Source: Flammulina velutipes (taxonomy: Eukaryota > Basidiomycota > Agaricomycetes > Agaricales > Physalacriaceae). From it: DNA of 64,000 bases. Positions 1-11,494 of the stretch are shown here, in pieces; within the stretch, counting starts at the first letter, position 1; each line of letters begins with the position of its first letter. Below the pieces are notes generated by a model. That model was not told where the DNA came from, did no database searches, and saw nothing but the letters and a program-made list of their open reading frames with translations. The translations under genes were made by a program, and so were the position numbers. The stretch lies in assembly GCA_011800155.1 (NCBI GenBank), contig CM022374.1:2728001-2792000 (forward strand). Reading direction: 5' to 3'.

Positions 1-1760
1 TGGATAAATCGGGTGTCTCTACATGGCCTATCTAGCTGTGCATTTTCCTGATTTCGCTACTTGTCATTCTCTCAGTTTTCTTGAAGGAGAATCTCGCTGG
101 ACCTTGCGACACATTGTTGTATTCACGTCTCTACATAGTTCTCGCACGACTACGTGATTCTAGGTGCAACCTCTGATATCGACGAGAATGACTTGAACTC
201 GCTCGCTCGCTCGGTGCGCTTCGTGATTTTGCAACAGGCGCCGAGGCTTGCCAGAGTTTGAGGCTTCAATGGACCCGCCTATTCGATAAGCGTACAGCAG
301 GTAAGTCGTTGTTCATTCATACTACCTTTGAGCCTGTAATTCATAGACTAGATTTGGACCGGAGGCCGGACGCACTGGAACGGTCTTCCTCCCTTCGTCG
401 CCCTCCTCTTCTCGTTGACTATTGGTTGACCGAACCCGGCGTGCTGTACCTGCTATATGTCGTCTCATGGCTATCTAACGAAGGATCTCTGTCACCTGCA
501 TCGACCGGAGACTCGTCTTGGGGGAATGGATCTTTCCCACCCGAATAACATGTTGTTTCTCCTCCCACTATCCGTTTTCACCTTCGTTTATCCTTCACGA
601 GTTGTTCCACTCCTGTCTCGCACCTCTCCAGACCGAGTGTCTGTTTTGGCGAGGATGGCCGAGAGCCTCTCTTCTCCTTCAAACCGAACTATGTTCTATT
701 CAGTCTCCATGCTCTGGCTGAAGGATGACTCCGCTATGAATGAGCGGGGACGGAAAACATACATCACCCATGCCAGCTTGCGAAGGCATGGAGGCCCCTT
801 GGGGTCAGCATAGGAGGCAGCAGTCGCACAGGGAGCAGGTTTGAAGCGTGATGGTGATGACACGGCTTATGCCTACCCCTCCTCCTGAGCTCACAGACGA
901 CGCGAACCCTATATTCACCGCGGCCTTCTCCACCGCCTCATAGGTTGCCTCATACGCGAGAGCGAGAGGGTTCGCTGCTAAAACTATTCCAGGCTGGACG
1001 AGTTGGTAACCGAAGTCGTTGCATACACGAATATCATGTTGTTGTGTCAAATGCAGATTTGTATTCCTTCTCAGTGCGTGACGTCTAGCCTGCGTTTGAC
1101 TTTGTCCTATTCATCTCAACATTCCTGATAGGTCAGACGTCAGACGACTATTGACGCACAAAGCATGCTCCTTAATACACAGCCAACTGATTCATGGTTG
1201 ACCGTAGGACTCAGTGATGGCATTTCTGGGAGGCAGGCGAATCCTTCCATGTTCAGGAAACCGCAATCTATCACTTAATCGAGTCCACAGGTGTGCAAAA
1301 GAAAGGGTGCGGTGTGGACGTTTTACGTCTATTGCTCCCTACGACATGACTACTGACAACGAGCGGTGAATTTATTGTCAGTAAGCCTTCAATCAATATA
1401 TTTGGTCTTCGTGTAACGTAAACAAAAGTGCTTACTTGCTCCATAGGTTTGTACTCTAGTCACCGTAATGTATCAACGTGGATGAACTTCCGAAGCGACG
1501 TTGTACAAACGCACTTGAAAGCTTGGTCGACTCTCGGTGCCTCGCGTTCTACTAGTGTTAGCACTCAGTGGCTCGATGTGGCGTCCGTAGATCGCATTGC
1601 TCAGACTTTACCTCAAACTTGCTCATGTTTTTTAGGTTCTTACACCCTGCGTAAGTGAAGCCTGATCTCAGCATCCCATTTCTAGATGGATCTTCTATTT
1701 ACTATCCACCCTGTACGGTATAAGAGCTAAAGTTCACAGCACTTGATCCCATTCAGAGGC
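1..1760. other. Intergenic, no gene recognised
   Basis: Short open frames occur here on both strands, but none has a recognisable domain, a conserved counterpart in the window or a convincing chain of exons. The last part is presumably the promoter of the gene starting near 1761. Confidence 0.5.
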
Positions 1761-2687
1761 ATGCGTCCTCCCCAAGAAACTCCTACGTCGACCCCGGTAA
1801 ACGTTTACCTATTCAATCCCGACCACCACATCCTTCCCAGGAATCCAATGGCTTACATTGCCGGCGTTGAGGAGCTCTGCCAACAATCTGGGAAAAACCT
1901 GGCACTGGAGAGCACCTTGACAAAAGTCGAGTTGTACGAAGGGACAACCACCTCTTCGAACGATTGCATCGCAGCCCACATCTCTCATGTCTGCAATGGG
2001 AAACTGGATCCTACGCTTGTCGCCATCGTTGATTTCCAGAATCCACATCTGGCCGTCTTCAAAGCCGCGCCACGCGCTGATCGCGAAAGCGACATGTGTT
2101 CGGGTTCAGGTGAACAAACTAACGGGAGAGGAGAAAGAAAAGGTAAGATTAATCTGAAATTACAGAATGCGATAACATCTATGAATCTGATAGGGCATTC
2201 AAATGGCGGCGCCGCGAGTTCATTTCAGAAAGGTTCCGGCACCCACCTCACCTCCTCCTCGTTTTCACCTGGCGTTTCCTCAATGTCGTCTGCTTTCGAT
2301 CTTGGTGCTAATGACACTTTTCGCATTCATCGTTCATCAAAGCCTCCGCGGCGCCAAAAGATGAAACGTGTTGCAGTAATGGAGTTTATCGATCCAGGAA
2401 ATATGCCGTTCAGTATGGAGCGCCTCGCATGCTTGATGAAGGAGGGAAACCCCACGACCGCTGTCTGGGTGTGGGATGCACTCACGAAATTAATGGACGG
2501 CAGGCCTGTCTGCGATCCTGGGAGGTTGGGCATTTGGAGCCGTCTGTTATCCAGAAAAGCGCCCACATCACTCTCACAATTCTCCCCGCAATCTGTCACG
2601 GATCAGCAGTTGGGTCAGTTCAGAAAGGACTGGGCGGAACAGGAGAGGAAATTTGGCGCATTCAGCAATGCTGGCTCAAAGCTGTAG
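1761..2687 (+). CDS. Tandem family protein, subtype I, copy 1 (unknown function)
   Basis: Unrecognised protein, about 291 residues, exons 1761-2142 and 2194-2687. It has two regions. The N-terminal region (about residues 10-100: VYLFNPDHHI, VEELCQQSGKN, TKVELYEG) is shared with the copy at 7085-7993 and more weakly with the genes at 3097 and 4904. The C-terminal region starts at FDLGANDTFRIHRSS and runs through FSMERLACLM and AVWVWDAL. No signal peptide or membrane segment is seen. The predicted 51-nt intron (GTAAGA...ATAG) is a multiple of three and open, so a retained form would be translated through. The same intron position and phase occur in the 7085 copy. A GTGAGA right after the stop and a CAG near 2740 suggest a 3'UTR intron. 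The start was chosen at MRPPQE; an in-frame start at 1743 exists. The equivalent of the Asn-Cys motif of subtype II is absent. Function not inferred. Confidence 0.7.
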   Translation: MRPPQETPTSTPVNVYLFNPDHHILPRNPMAYIAGVEELCQQSGKNLALESTLTKVELYEGTTTSSNDCIAAHISHVCNGKLDPTLVAIVDFQNPHLAVFKAAPRADRESDMCSGSGEQTNGRGERKGKINLKLQNAITSMNLIGHSNGGAASSFQKGSGTHLTSSSFSPGVSSMSSAFDLGANDTFRIHRSSKPPRRQKMKRVAVMEFIDPGNMPFSMERLACLMKEGNPTTAVWVWDALTKLMDGRPVCDPGRLGIWSRLLSRKAPTSLSQFSPQSVTDQQLGQFRKDWAEQERKFGAFSNAGSKL

Positions 2688-3096
2688 GTGAGAATCATTC
2701 CCTTGACGCATGTATCAAATCATTCAGCTGATCATCTTGCAGATATGAAGGATTTTCGTGCCGCGTTTACAGGAACTTTCTTACTTGTTTTGCGAGTGAC
2801 GTAATGATGTCAGGATTGATACTGAGTACTGAGTACTGAAGTCTTGAAAGCGCTTGCGAACATATTTGGATTTAATTGTCAAGGTGGTGCCTCCACAACT
2901 AGTCGGAACTCGCCTAAATCAATGTGCCGGGATGTTTTCTGTTATTGCTTGCGAGCGCCTGCGTTTTGCATAAAGTGCGAGCAAGGTAAGTGACTGAAAG
3001 CCTCTAACTATCAGTACAGCTCCCAGTCGTCTCGGTGAGATGGCTCGTCGATGGGATTCCTCCCGAACTGACACCAGTTTTTGCAGCCCATTCACT

Positions 3097-4072
3097 ATGC
3101 CGTCATATGTCGCTTCGTCACCTTCTCTGCCCGTCAATCGCTTCTTCCAAAAAGGCTACGGAATGCAAGTCACAAAGGCCACCGCGTACCTTGAGGAAGT
3201 CCAAGAGCTTTCTCAGCGACACCGACGTGACATCAGTGCCGACAGTGTCGTTACCAAGCTCCGGTACATGAAGGAGAAACATGGTCCTCAGCATGAGTTC
3301 TTGACGGCGTATGCATCTTACCGCGTCAACGGGAAAGTGTTCCCCGAGCACTCAGTCGTCCTCAAGGTCCATCGAGCAGCGGGAGATCAGGCTGCCTTGA
3401 AAGGACAGGGATCAAAGCAGCCTCGTCGTCCGTTCAGGTTAGCTAACGTTGCATAAAGCGGCGACTTCCACTGACTAATGCCTATACAGTATCTTGAGCA
3501 CGAGCAGAGTTGTTTCGAGTTCGTCGTCTGACTTTCAGGCCAATGACTCCATCGTCATCTATCCAGGAGGCATCGAAAAACCCGAAGCCAACATGCATTG
3601 CGCGGAGATGGATATTCTTGACACTGAGACGTCTCCCTTTTCTTTTGAACAGCTCGTTTCGCTGGTTGACTATGCGATGAAGATGTCAACGATCTATCGT
3701 CCACACGCTGAGAACTGCTTCTATCTGACGACATGGATCTGGAATGCGGTTGCTGAGCTGTCGGGTGCAGATTATCCTGTGGAAGCTATGCGGCCAATGG
3801 GGAAGGTCAAGATTCTTCGGTGGAAGCACCGATTGGTTGCGAAAGGAGCAGTAGGCCGGTATCTCTTCGAGGATCAAGCCGTTACCCCGGAGCATCTAGA
3901 GGCGCACCTCGAAAAATGGCAGGAGTGGTCGAAAAGGTTCAAGACCAGTCAATCAGGATCTCAGGTAAGCTATAGATCACTCTTCCTTAGTTGCGTCGTT
4001 CAGAATACTGATCAGATGTTAATAGAACTGAGTAGACCAAGTCGGGAAAGAGCTGGAGACACGTCATCTTGA
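3097..4072 (+). CDS. Tandem family protein, subtype II, copy 1 (unknown, Asn-Cys motif)
   Basis: Unrecognised protein related to the neighbours at 1761, 4904 and 7085. Exons are 3097-3437 and 3490 onward, with the junction inside a Ser-rich linker. The N-terminal region reads VNRFFQKGYGMQV, then QHEFLTAYASYRVNGKVF. The C-terminal region has FQANDSIVIY, then FSFEQLVSLVDYAM, HAENCFYLTTWIWNAV and MRPMGKVKILRW. The ENC(F/Y)YL-x2-W-(I/V)W helix with a nearby His recalls the active-site helix of permuted papain-like folds (LRAT/NlpC type); this is only a suggestion from pattern. The start at MPSYVAS fits the length of the 4904 copy; an upstream in-frame ATG at 3040 is possible. The 3' end is uncertain: read-through stops at 4072, but a GTAAGC donor after GSQ (near 3964) could start a last intron. 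Confidence 0.68.
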
Positions 4073-4903
4073 AGATGATCCTGTGCCAGTGCAACAGGGT
4101 GATTAGCGCTCGACTCGTCCCGGAACTCATTGAACAGCAGGTCTGTATATTCGACGGTTGTAAAGAATATATTTAGAAGTTGCTCTCTCCTACTTTCGTT
4201 ATGTACTCTAGTGTCATCCCCTACTCTATAACTAGCTACTTTATACCGAAATATTAAATCCGGCGCCAATTGCACCGATGTTCATGGCATTGTGTCCCCA
4301 AGTCGTGACTTTGCGCCACATCGCCTCATCCCGAATTCAGTTCGGCAATTACCGACTCTACACAATCACCGAAATTTGATCGTTTTCTAACCAAGAGACG
4401 TTCTCAAACGGTTGAGCGAAACGAAAACCCTTGCGACGACGTCACTTACGAAATTTTGCAGTGGGTGGGGTCGGAGGCCAAGAAGAAGCGAAATGAAGAG
4501 GGCATGCGTTTATCATGGGGCTTTTCTGAATGTACAACCAAGCGTGTGTCTGCTATGTTCAATTAGTTGAGACTTTGAAAGATGTGGATTGCAATAGATT
4601 CAACTGAATTTTGATATCTTCGATTTACCCGGTTAACAATCCTGCGGCCATTGGACGCTGTTCTGTACTACACGGCGGCTCTTCAGATGCTAATAGGAAT
4701 CAGGCTGTCAGCTATGTGGGCGCCTAATACCCCACCGTTGATTAGTTTCCTTTCCAATCATCCTCCGACGGCGTCTATGTGTCTTCAGTCTCTTGAAATA
4801 GACTTGAACCCGTCTGTAACAATTGTCTTTAAACTGTCTGAGGCTACAAAGGTCCTAGCTACGCTTTTCGCCTGCAAAGCTCCACTCCTTTCATCCCCTC
4901 GGC
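4073..4903. other. Intergenic, nothing recognised
   Basis: About 830 bp between two members of the tandem family. No open frame with recognisable content; presumably terminator of the upstream gene and promoter of the next. Confidence 0.5.
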
Positions 4904-5797
4904 ATGGAACATGCACATGCACCCTCAGGCTCTTCTCGATCGGACACCGAGCCCATAAACGAGTTCTTCATTAGCAGCCACGGAATGTCGATCAACAAAC
5001 CCGAGGCTTATCTCAAATATGTCGCGACGCAATGTCGGCTATATCAACGGGATATCAGTCTTGACAACATTGTCACAACCCTCCAGTACTTCAAGTTGAA
5101 GAAAGCCCCGCAGCACGAGTTCCTGAGGGCGTACGCTTCGCACTGCGCCAACGGCCAGGTGTTTCAAGAACACACTATCATCGTCGAGTATCACAGATAT
5201 GTCGCGCTTGATACGCCGGGGAGTCTCCAGAACGATTATAGGTACAATGGCTCCGTGTAAGTATTTCTAGTTCAGCTTTGAACCCTTCAACTCAGAGCTG
5301 ATCTCCGACATACTAGGCTCTTTTCTTCGTCCAGTAGTTATTCCAACTTCACGGCCAAGGACACCATCCGCATTTTCCCGTCAAATGCTGAGACGGACGA
5401 TGCTGTAACACAAATTTCCCGGCAGGCTGAATACTGTGCGGAAATGAGGTTTCCAGCTGGCGCTCGTCCTTTAAACTGCGAGCAGCTTGTGTGTCTGATG
5501 GATTACGCCAGTACTCAGGTTTCGAGAACCTATAATCCTGTCGGCGAAAATTGCTACTATCTGGCGCGGTGGGTATGGCATGCAGTGGAGCGGCTGACTG
5601 GCGGGCGGTACAATGCTGACGCATTGCGACCGATGGGGAGGGTACGATTCTTTGGATTTCACGCCCGTCTCGTTAGTCGAGATGCCTCGGGTCCGTTTAT
5701 TGGACCAGAGAGAGAAGTCACCGCGGAGCATTTGACACGATGGCAAATAGAATGGGGAATATGGTCGAATAGATTCAAGGGCCTTCCGGTACTATAG
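4904..5797 (+). CDS. Tandem family protein, subtype II, copy 2 (unknown, Asn-Cys motif)
   Basis: Unrecognised protein of about 277 residues, exons 4904-5256 and 5317-5797, with the same intron phase and position as the 3097 copy. The N-terminal region has INEFFISSHGMSI, QHEFLRAYASHCANGQVF and an EYHRY end. After a Ser-rich junction come FTAKDTIRIFPS, AEMRFPAG, LNCEQLVCLMDYA, VGENCYYLARWVWHAV, LRPMGRVRFFGFHARL and a closing WQIEWGIWSNRFK. It aligns along its whole length with the 3097 gene, including the ENC-YYL-x2-WVW helix that the outer two family members lack. No signal peptide or transmembrane segment. Both conserved halves are open, so the gene looks intact. Function unknown; an enzyme-like role for the conserved Asn-Cys is speculation. 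Confidence 0.72.
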
Positions 5798-7084
5798 ACT
5801 ACCTCTGTATTGAACAACCCGCGTACTAATTCACCGGTAGGATGACTATGCGCCAAGGCCAAGCGCGCAGGATGCAAGTTTTATACCTCTCTCCCCTCTC
5901 CCTCCCCTCTACCTTGGGTACGCAAGACGCACGTCTGACATTGCCGAAGGTGTAAGGCAGAGTATGCAGCTTCAGATAGGATCTCAAGGACTACAGATAC
6001 GCAGTTCGTGATGAACATCATATAAATGTATAGTATGCGCGTGAGTACAGACGTCGAATATTTCAGTGGTTATCGTCGCTTGAATTCTATGGTTGTATTG
6101 ATCCGAAAATGTGTGGCCAGTCGTTGTGCAATTCGTTGCCCTCAGGCTGTATCACAGTATTTGTGTTCCACGAGGTCTTATCTATGTCCACCAATATAAT
6201 CAACTATCTCTATTGGTTTCTAAATCACGAATTAGACGCTGTGGTGAATAAGGACGATCGTAAAAGCGCCACATCAAACTGCAGCGGCGTGGGAAAGAAT
6301 GTCAACCCACAGAACTAAGCGAGCACAATATCGACGGAGGCTAAGAGAAGCTAGTTCATCGGGCTATGTATTGTCGCGGATCACCGTCGGTAACGCTCAA
6401 GCGCTCGAAGCCCAGAGCGTTTACTACTGTATATGTAGAAAATTACATCATGGCCCATACCAAATGCCGAATTCAATGATTCGCCGGAACGTTGTGAATT
6501 CGGAACGTCACGATCGCCAGATACAATATATTTCCTCATCATCATCACCATAACCAGGCGTCTAATAGAAGTAGAGATTCAGCCTTAGCGAATAAGAGGT
6601 GTGCACTGTGATCATACACAGCGGCATCTTCCGTCACATTCTAAACAGCGACGAACCTTTCTTGCTTCGAATCTTCCATGTCACTACAGCGGCTATGAGT
6701 GAAGGACTCACACCTATTCATTCAAAAGCGCTGGGATAAGCGCTCTCTGCTTATCTGGTATACATACGAAATGCCCCCAATACGACCTGACTCATTCACA
6801 TATTCTGATCAACTAGGAGTCTACACTGGGTACGACACACATATAGTATTCCTCTCTCCACAGGATCACCGAAGTCACTGTTCTGTGATGGCAGTGATAG
6901 TGAAAACCATTTGGAACTCTTTACAGCATACGACGCGTCACCTGTCTCGGGTTCACAAGCGCCCGCAAATTCTACTATTCTTTGAATGCTGTCATGGAGA
7001 GAAGGTGCCATCTCGGCTCACTACACCATCCGAAAGAGCTCTTATAGCCACAGGGTACTCCTCAAATCCAATAGTGACATTCCC
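5798..7084. other. Intergenic, nothing recognised
   Basis: About 1.3 kb without a recognisable gene. An open frame covers much of 6699-7253, but its first half has no similarity to the family members and overlaps the next gene in another frame. Confidence 0.45.
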
Positions 7085-7993
7085 ATGGGACCTCCGCCTA
7101 TACAGACAGCCTTGGATGGCCTGTCGCCACGAAACATCTACCTCTTTGACCACAATCACCATATTCATCCCCGTACACCTTCTGCGTATGTTACCAGAAT
7201 CGAGGAACTATGCCAGCAGTCTGGGAGAAATGTCGCCCTCGAGAGCGTCGTGACTAAAGTCGAGCTATACGAGGGCAAAGGCCCATCCTCGAACGACTGT
7301 ATCACGGCTTACATCTCTCTTGTCGTCGAGGGGAAACTGCATCCTGAATACAGTGCTATCGTCGATTTCCAGAGCCACCATTCTACGTCTTTCACCACTA
7401 ACACTGCGCAACAATGCGAATCGGATGAGAGGGGTGGCGATATCTATCGGGACAAGCTAGGTAAAGCTGACGCTACATTTCTCTGGTCATGTATGACGTC
7501 TAACACGTTCATAGGGCACCTCGCTAGCATCGTGATCGCAAAGATTCAACGCAACGGATGCCTATATCTTTCCTCTTTAACCCCCCATCTGTCATGGGGT
7601 TCATGTGGCTTTGATCTCGGCGCCAATGATACCTTTCGTATCCATCGTTCATCGAAGCTGCCTACACGTCAAAACATGATACGTGTCGCTGTGATGGATT
7701 TCCTAGAACCCGCGCAGACAGCGTTCAGTATGGAACGCCTTGCGTGTCTGATGAAATTCAAAGGGGGCGACGTAACAGCGGTTTGGGTGTGGGATGCACT
7801 GGTGAAGCTGACGAAAGGTACACCGGTTTGCGATCCGGGAAAACTGACTATGTATCAACGACTACTTTCGAGGAAATCAAGGACGGCGGTGGCGCAGTTC
7901 TTTCCTCAGGCCGTCACTGATATACAGATGGGTCAGATTGAGGAACAGTGGGCGTTGCAGGAAGATAAATTTGCGAAGCTAGTGAGCTCATAG
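7085..7993 (+). CDS. Tandem family protein, subtype I, copy 2 (unknown function)
   Basis: Unrecognised protein of about 284 residues, exons 7085-7460 and 7515-7993, clearly the sister of the gene at 1761. Shared blocks are NIYLFDHNHHIHPRTP, IEELCQQSGRNVALES, TKVELYEGKGPSSNDCI, FDLGANDTFRIHRSSK, AFSMERLACLM, AVWVWDAL, VCDPGKL, RLLSRKS, FPQAVTD and QWALQEDKF. The 54-nt intron is a multiple of three with no stop, as in the sister gene. The block between FSMERL and WVW is about 11 residues shorter than in the two inner genes and has no Cys. The two outer genes thus flank two inner genes of the second subtype. Function unknown. Confidence 0.72.
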   Translation: MGPPPIQTALDGLSPRNIYLFDHNHHIHPRTPSAYVTRIEELCQQSGRNVALESVVTKVELYEGKGPSSNDCITAYISLVVEGKLHPEYSAIVDFQSHHSTSFTTNTAQQCESDERGGDIYRDKLGKADATFLWSCMTSNTFIGHLASIVIAKIQRNGCLYLSSLTPHLSWGSCGFDLGANDTFRIHRSSKLPTRQNMIRVAVMDFLEPAQTAFSMERLACLMKFKGGDVTAVWVWDALVKLTKGTPVCDPGKLTMYQRLLSRKSRTAVAQFFPQAVTDIQMGQIEEQWALQEDKFAKLVSS

Positions 7994-9466
7994 ATACAGG
8001 TGAGTTGTAAGACCGTGTTTGGGAGTCATTTCTTCTGAAATCTTTCAAGACGGCCAAACATATGCCAACCCTTTGAGTATAATTTCCCTCAAGTAAGCGC
8101 AGCCACGTCGGACATCGCATTTCCTCCTTGTTTTCAATTTTCGTTTTTCAGACCTCATTACTGGACAGACAAGGACAAAGTTGTCATGATGGCCATGTAA
8201 ACGATTATATCGAGGTATCATCCTCAATGAACATATGCATCATCTCATTTGGCTTCCGATTCTAACCGTCGGTTTCATTTCGATTCTCAGTAATAGAGGT
8301 CCTTGCAAGCTGCAGTGGATCTAATCTTATCTAATGTGGCGCGTTGTCTCGCGTTGTGTACTGAAGTGATGACTCAGACACAGCTGGCTCCGCCCCGATC
8401 GGGATGATAAGCGTGACCGTGTTTAGCCTCCGGCACGCAGAATCTCTATCGCCCGTGGAATATATTCAGGCATCACCAGTCCCAATATAAATCCTGTTGA
8501 AGGGCTATGTATAGATATCCCATGTCCATTCTAGCATGCGCCACACTCTGATTCTGTTGACCCGGAAAGTTTGCGCTACATTACTGACAAGAAAATGTAT
8601 ATAAATAAAGGCCACGACAACCACCCATTGCTAGCGCGACGAGTTTATATATACCTGGATGTGTTATTCCCGCTGCGTTGAACCCCAGACTTGTAGACTG
8701 ACACCGTCCTTCCGAGCTTCTTTACACAGGAGGTCGTATCAGATTTTCAAAGGTGAATCCTAAAGAAGCGGAGAATCAGCTAGCCCGTAAGGGATGGTGA
8801 AAGTAGATACTGCTCGCAGTAATCCAAAGATCAGGGTGTTTTCGCGGATTCAGATAGGTCTGCTCTCTGGAAGGAATCGGAGGTGTCCCGCGAAACAGCC
8901 CTGGTAGAGTAGATACTATGTCTCTGGAAACTTTGAGTCATATGCCTGGTTGTCAAAAGGCAATCTCTTCACTATCGGCATTACCTCGTCTGAATGGTGC
9001 TATAAATCCCAGCTAGGTTTTTTACCTGCCGGAAATGTATCAGCCATAATGACTGTGTGAATCCTGGACTTCGCCATCACCTGCGCCTAACTGTCGGGAC
9101 CACGTTGCATTTTGCGCCACATAAGATAACCATAGAAGACCGCACGATGCGTTGCTTTGTAAGAGGAGAACAATGGCGAAGGACGCGTGTCCGAGCAGGT
9201 CCGAGCTTGCTTGACGCGTCTGGTACTGGTGCTCGAATGTGATGGTTCCTTCTTCATTACAGAAGATTTGCCCCAAAAGGCCATTCGCACCATCTGACGC
9301 TAGAATACCCTGTATATTCACAAAAACCCAAGGAGTGTACGGAAAAATAACGTTAAGCGAGAGTTATAAAGGAGCGGGAAGGAAGGTACAATACATGTCC
9401 GAGAGGAGGTAGGTAGAAATACAATCGCTGGTGGGATCCAAGCAGCGGGCGAACGTGACAGGTACT
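7994..9466. other. Intergenic between converging genes
   Basis: About 1.5 kb between the last tandem family gene (plus) and the small phosphatase (minus). Only short unsupported open frames. Confidence 0.5.
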
Positions 9467-10071
9467 TTAGGCCGTGAATCTTCTGCCGAGGGCTGGTCGC
9501 TGCCAGACTGATTCCCAGTCGCGTAAGGCCTGGACGAAGCCGGGGTTGGGCTTGACGCAGGCGCGTTGGTGGCGTACAAGAGCAAACGCGGCGTCGTACG
9601 ACATCTGTCGATTGCGGATAAGGTATGCAATGACGACCGACGCGCTCCGTGAGATTCCCTTTAAAAGCGTGGTGTTGGTGAGTACGGGTTCAGGAAGAGA
9701 GAAAGCGGACACACCTGTTGACAATGGACAAGGACGCTCTTCCCTGCACGGAGCGCGTTATCGATGTGGTTGCAGACCGCCTCGAGGTGAGGTTTGAGGT
9801 CCGCCGTGCTGTGATCTATAATGTCGATTTTGTAGCTGTTAAAGCCAGCCTTCTCTGAATAGGGATGCCAGGACGCATCGAGGACTTGGACGAGATGGGT
9901 GATGTTATTCGTGCGCAAGGCGTCTGTCTCATGCACTGCCGCCATTGAGCCCAGATAAAGAGCGCCGGTGATTTTAGATGTTGAGGGAATGGGCGCTGGG
10001 GGCAGAATGAGGTGCATAGGCGTGCACATTGCCTCCTGCACGGCGAGCGGCATCGCGTCGAAGCGAATCAT
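9467..10071 (-). CDS. Small dual-specificity protein phosphatase
   Basis: Atypical dual-specificity phosphatase of about 182 residues that should remove phosphate from Tyr and Ser/Thr of target proteins. Exons are 10071-9715 and 9658-9467, joined by a 56-nt intron (GTGTGT...AAAG). The intron lies inside the P-loop and joining restores HCQQGISRS, the HCx5R signature with catalytic Cys117 and Arg123. Upstream are the family motifs ITGALYLGSMAAV and NITHLVQV and a general-acid loop IDIIDHSTADL (Asp in the usual place). Downstream are SASVVIAYLI and the helix with AFALVRHQRACVKPNPGF, typical of the family. The compact length matches single-domain DUSPs. There is no targeting sequence. The substrate cannot be told from sequence. 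Confidence 0.9.
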
Positions 10072-10847
10072 GATTATCCCGGAAGAATTGGGCAGAGAGT
10101 CAGTTGGAATGAATGTAAAGGCCTGCTATTTATTAGATACGACAAGGCGAGCCGTGAATGATACCCACCCACTGAACATTGATTGATTCCACCTTTCAGT
10201 CGCCGCTTCGTACCCTTGAAAAATTCAGTCAGGAGGGCCGGTGACGGTAGGAAGCAAGCCTAGGCCTTGACGTCATCCCATCCATCGCGGCAACCTTACG
10301 GCCCGTACACGCGCTCAGGAAATATCGTAAGTTACATGCTAGGGCCATGTATCTCAAGGTAGTACTAAGCACAGGTGGCGTACTCAGTGAACGTGGATCC
10401 CCCAAAATATAGAGTGGTTTTATCATCTCGTATCCTATACCAACAAGTAAAGCTTGTTCCAGCGCTTCTTGGAAATGGGGTAAAGCACGTAACCGATGCG
10501 TTCACCGAGAACCCCTGCCCAACTGGGAGGGGCACAAATGAGAACCTCGCTTGGTTTCATTAGCGCACCGTAATCATCTTGCGTGAGATAAAGCTAGTTT
10601 CACGTTCAGCGCTGACTACACCATACTATACCGGCCGTTGAACAAGTGTGGCGTGCCGGATCACAATCGATCGTTCATTTGATTCCGATCAATGTTTGGA
10701 AGAGAGTTCACAAGGTTAGGGTTATACAGGCGACGATCCTTCAACGCGAGTTTTGCATTCTTGACCTCTTCTTCTTCCAGCAGCTACACATAGTGCACTT
10801 CTCTCTAGCTTCAGCACACACCTTGCTTAAATATGCGCAAGTGTTGG
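10072..10847. other. Intergenic, nothing recognised
   Basis: About 780 bp upstream of the phosphatase gene and before the inverted repeat. No gene recognised. Confidence 0.5.
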
Positions 10848-11195
10848 TACTATCCTATGCCCGGGTATGGTTTTTCACCCTGATGTGGTTATTTAATTAG
10901 TGTAGCCTCAACGAGTACTGATATTGACTTCGGTCTTTTTGCGAAATCAAAGTACTATTACTGCTCTATAACAAGTTCAAATATCTAAGGAAACGGAGGA
11001 GATGAAGCTCTTCCAGCGCGCGATGAAGGTGATCATGGATTGATGGGGCACCTTTCCAGCTTTATATCTTGGGAACGACGCCCTGTAAAAATCTGGGACT
11101 CTCAGTACCGATAGAAGATATGTATAGAATGGTACTTCATTCGTAATATGAAGGGAAAACCTGCGGATGAGCTAGGTAGACACTAAAAGGTGCTC
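10848..11195. repeat. Perfect 348-bp inverted repeat, left arm
   Basis: This segment is the exact reverse complement of 11495-11842. All 348 positions were compared by eye with no mismatch, and identity stops abruptly at both edges (first arm base T10848, last C11195). The arms are non-coding in all frames as far as can be seen, and no terminal TG/CA or obvious target duplication flanks them. Confidence 0.95.
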
Positions 11196-11494
11196 AAATG
11201 CGTCTCAGCGTGACAAACCCTGCAATGCCGAACTCCGGCAAACAGCCACTGCGGCATAACGTGTGATGTCAGTGATTTGCCCTATCATTGGCTCGTCGAC
11301 TTCGTTCAAAATCTTACTGTTGCTACCATTTTCTGTACCTCATGCTTATCTTAACGAATATCATTAATTCCCATACAAAATAATAGCAATTACTGCTGAT
11401 CTTTGTGTCGAAGGTCCTCCTGCCCGATTGCGGCATCAGTAGCATCACTGGCGCAAACGGCAATTCGTGACACAGTGTGACCAAGCGGCTCTTC
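11196..11494. other. Spacer of the inverted repeat
   Basis: 299 bp of unique sequence separating the two arms. No open frame of note, no tRNA-like fold recognised. Confidence 0.8.

Noticed and set aside
6699..7253. 184-residue frame overlapping the start of the 7085 gene
   Set aside because: The overlapping frame matches the tandem family strongly; this one matches nothing.
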